This document shows, piece by piece, positions 63,061-64,000 of a stretch of DNA of 64,000 bases. Numbering within the stretch: position 1 is the first letter of the stretch; the number at the start of each line of letters is the position of its first letter. Under the pieces are notes generated by a model. The model saw nothing but the letters and a program-made list of their open reading frames with translations. It was not told the origin of the DNA and searched no databases. Source of the DNA: Fischerella sp. PCC 9431 (GTDB lineage Bacteria; Cyanobacteriota; Cyanobacteriia; Cyanobacteriales; Nostocaceae); NCBI RefSeq assembly GCF_000447295.1, contig NZ_KE650771.1, positions 1,761,004 to 1,825,003 of the forward strand, given 5' to 3'. The position numbers and the translations under genes were made by a program.

Positions 63061-64000
63061 ATGTCAATGGTTAGTTTACCTGGTTTAAAAGAGTTAATAG
63101 AAAGTATAAGTAGAGAGCGTAATCTACCTAGAGTCGCCGTGCAATCAGCTATTCGAGAGGCACTATTAAAAGGTTACGAACGTTATCGTCGTGCTCAAAA
63201 TTTAGACAAAAAACAATTTGATGAAGATTATTTTGAAAACTTTGATGTCCAACTAGATGTAGAAGAAGAAGGTTTTCGCGTCGTTGCTACCAAAACTATA
63301 GTTGAAGAAGTCAGCAACACTGACCATGAAATTGCCTTGCAACAGGTTCAAGACATGGGAGGTGAAGAAGCACAATTGGGTCAAGAAGTAGTATTAGATG
63401 TTACCCCAGACCAAGGCGAATTTGGACGGATGGCAGCAATGCAAACCAAGCAAGTCTTGGCGCAAAAACTGCGGGATCAACAACGGCAATTAATTCAAGA
63501 AGAGTTCCAAGATTTAGAAAGCACAGTTCTACAAGCCAGAGTTTTGCGGTTTGAGCGTCAGTCAGTGATCTTGGCTGTGAGCAGTGGTTTTGGTCAGCCT
63601 GAAGTAGAAGCGGAATTACCCAAACGGGAACAACTGCCTAATGACAATTATCGGATTGGTGCGACATTCAAAGTCTACTTAAAAAAAGTTTCTCAAGGTC
63701 AACAACGTGGACCACAGCTATTAGTATCTAGAGCCGACGCTGGTTTGGTAGTTTATTTATTTGCCAACGAAGTCCCAGAAATTGAAGATGAAGTCGTACG
63801 CATCGTAGCGGTGGCCAGGGAAGCTAACCCCCCATCCCGTCATGTCGGACCTCGGACTAAAATTGCTGTAGATACCTTAGACCGAGATGTAGATCCGGTA
63901 GGCGCTTGTATTGGCGCACGGGGATCACGGATTCAAGTAGTAGTCAACGAATTGCGAGGTGAAAAAATTGATGTCATTCGCTGGTCTCCAGACCCTGCTA
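63061..64000 (+). CDS. nusA: Transcription termination/antitermination factor NusA (5' part)
   Basis: The gene starts at 63061 (AAGGAG 8 bp upstream) and runs off the window; 313 codons are seen. MSMVSLPGLKELIESISRER and AIREALLKGYERYRRAQNLD are the RNA-polymerase-binding N-terminal domain; the S1 domain (about 130-200) and the first KH domain (VGPRTKIAVDTLDRDVDPVG, ACIGARGSRIQVVVNELRGE) follow. NusA binds RNA polymerase and affects pausing and termination. The coding sequence is intact as far as it goes. Confidence 0.95.
   Translation, partial: MSMVSLPGLKELIESISRERNLPRVAVQSAIREALLKGYERYRRAQNLDKKQFDEDYFENFDVQLDVEEEGFRVVATKTIVEEVSNTDHEIALQQVQDMGGEEAQLGQEVVLDVTPDQGEFGRMAAMQTKQVLAQKLRDQQRQLIQEEFQDLESTVLQARVLRFERQSVILAVSSGFGQPEVEAELPKREQLPNDNYRIGATFKVYLKKVSQGQQRGPQLLVSRADAGLVVYLFANEVPEIEDEVVRIVAVAREANPPSRHVGPRTKIAVDTLDRDVDPVGACIGARGSRIQVVVNELRGEKIDVIRWSPDPA

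Overview
The window looks like a chromosomal segment of a filamentous, probably heterocyst-forming (Nostocales) cyanobacterium. The evidence is the very frequent HIP1 octamer GCGATCGC, the many heptameric short tandem repeats (STRR) in spacers, and typical cyanobacterial genes: the clock-output kinase SasA, RpaB, an NblB-like HEAT protein, a complex C cofactor-assembly protein, DUF760, LEVG-type PEP-CTERM proteins and several Ser/Thr kinases. No tRNA, CRISPR array, complete IS element or prophage was seen.

Layout. 1-1.35 kb: 3' part of a 23S rRNA, 5S rRNA and terminator, followed by an IS982-type transposase remnant. 2.1-3.6 kb: a protealysin-type M4 metalloprotease and a small protein resembling its inhibitor emfourin, with an intrinsic terminator between them. 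3.6-20.9 kb: mostly housekeeping and orphan genes (cobalamin-binding protein, trpS, MTHFR family, DUF429, glucan phosphorylase, LRAT-like, GNAT, Zn-dehydrogenase, an FMN-split-barrel protein divergent from a MocR regulator, HEAT lipoprotein, SRPBCC, [2Fe-2S] ferredoxin), with repeats and a 342-bp structured element. 21.4-31 kb: Dps, carB, a group 2 sigma factor, DUF760, mutT, sasA. 31-43.5 kb: SLH lipoprotein, GDSL esterase overlapping a class II aldolase gene, M42 peptidase, CBS protein, NblB-like protein, two duplicated LEVG PEP-CTERM genes, DUF456, CCB-type assembly factor, rpaB, radA. 44-48.4 kb: two secreted or outer-membrane orphans in AT-rich surroundings. 48.5-58.5 kb: a signalling-rich block: FHA-FHA-ABC transporter, PhnD-like binding lipoprotein, Ser/Thr kinase, two tandem heme-c (CxxCH) DUF3365-HAMP membrane proteins and a Ser/Thr kinase with a WD40 propeller. 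58.6-64 kb: Clp-fold serine protease, peptidoglycan-binding protein with a Pro/Thr repeat tail, a cyanobacterial membrane protein, and rimP-nusA with a leader hairpin; nusA runs off the right edge.

The best candidates for something undescribed are the 48.5-58.5 kb block, which may be a phospho- and redox-controlled membrane system (an inference from gene content only), and the protease/inhibitor pair split by a terminator. The window is also rich in repeats: 21-bp, 54-bp and 72-bp tandem arrays that keep reading frames open, repeat-like sequence inside carB and a DUF429 gene, and several dispersed or inverted-repeat elements in spacers. All function calls are from reading the sequence; no database search was run.
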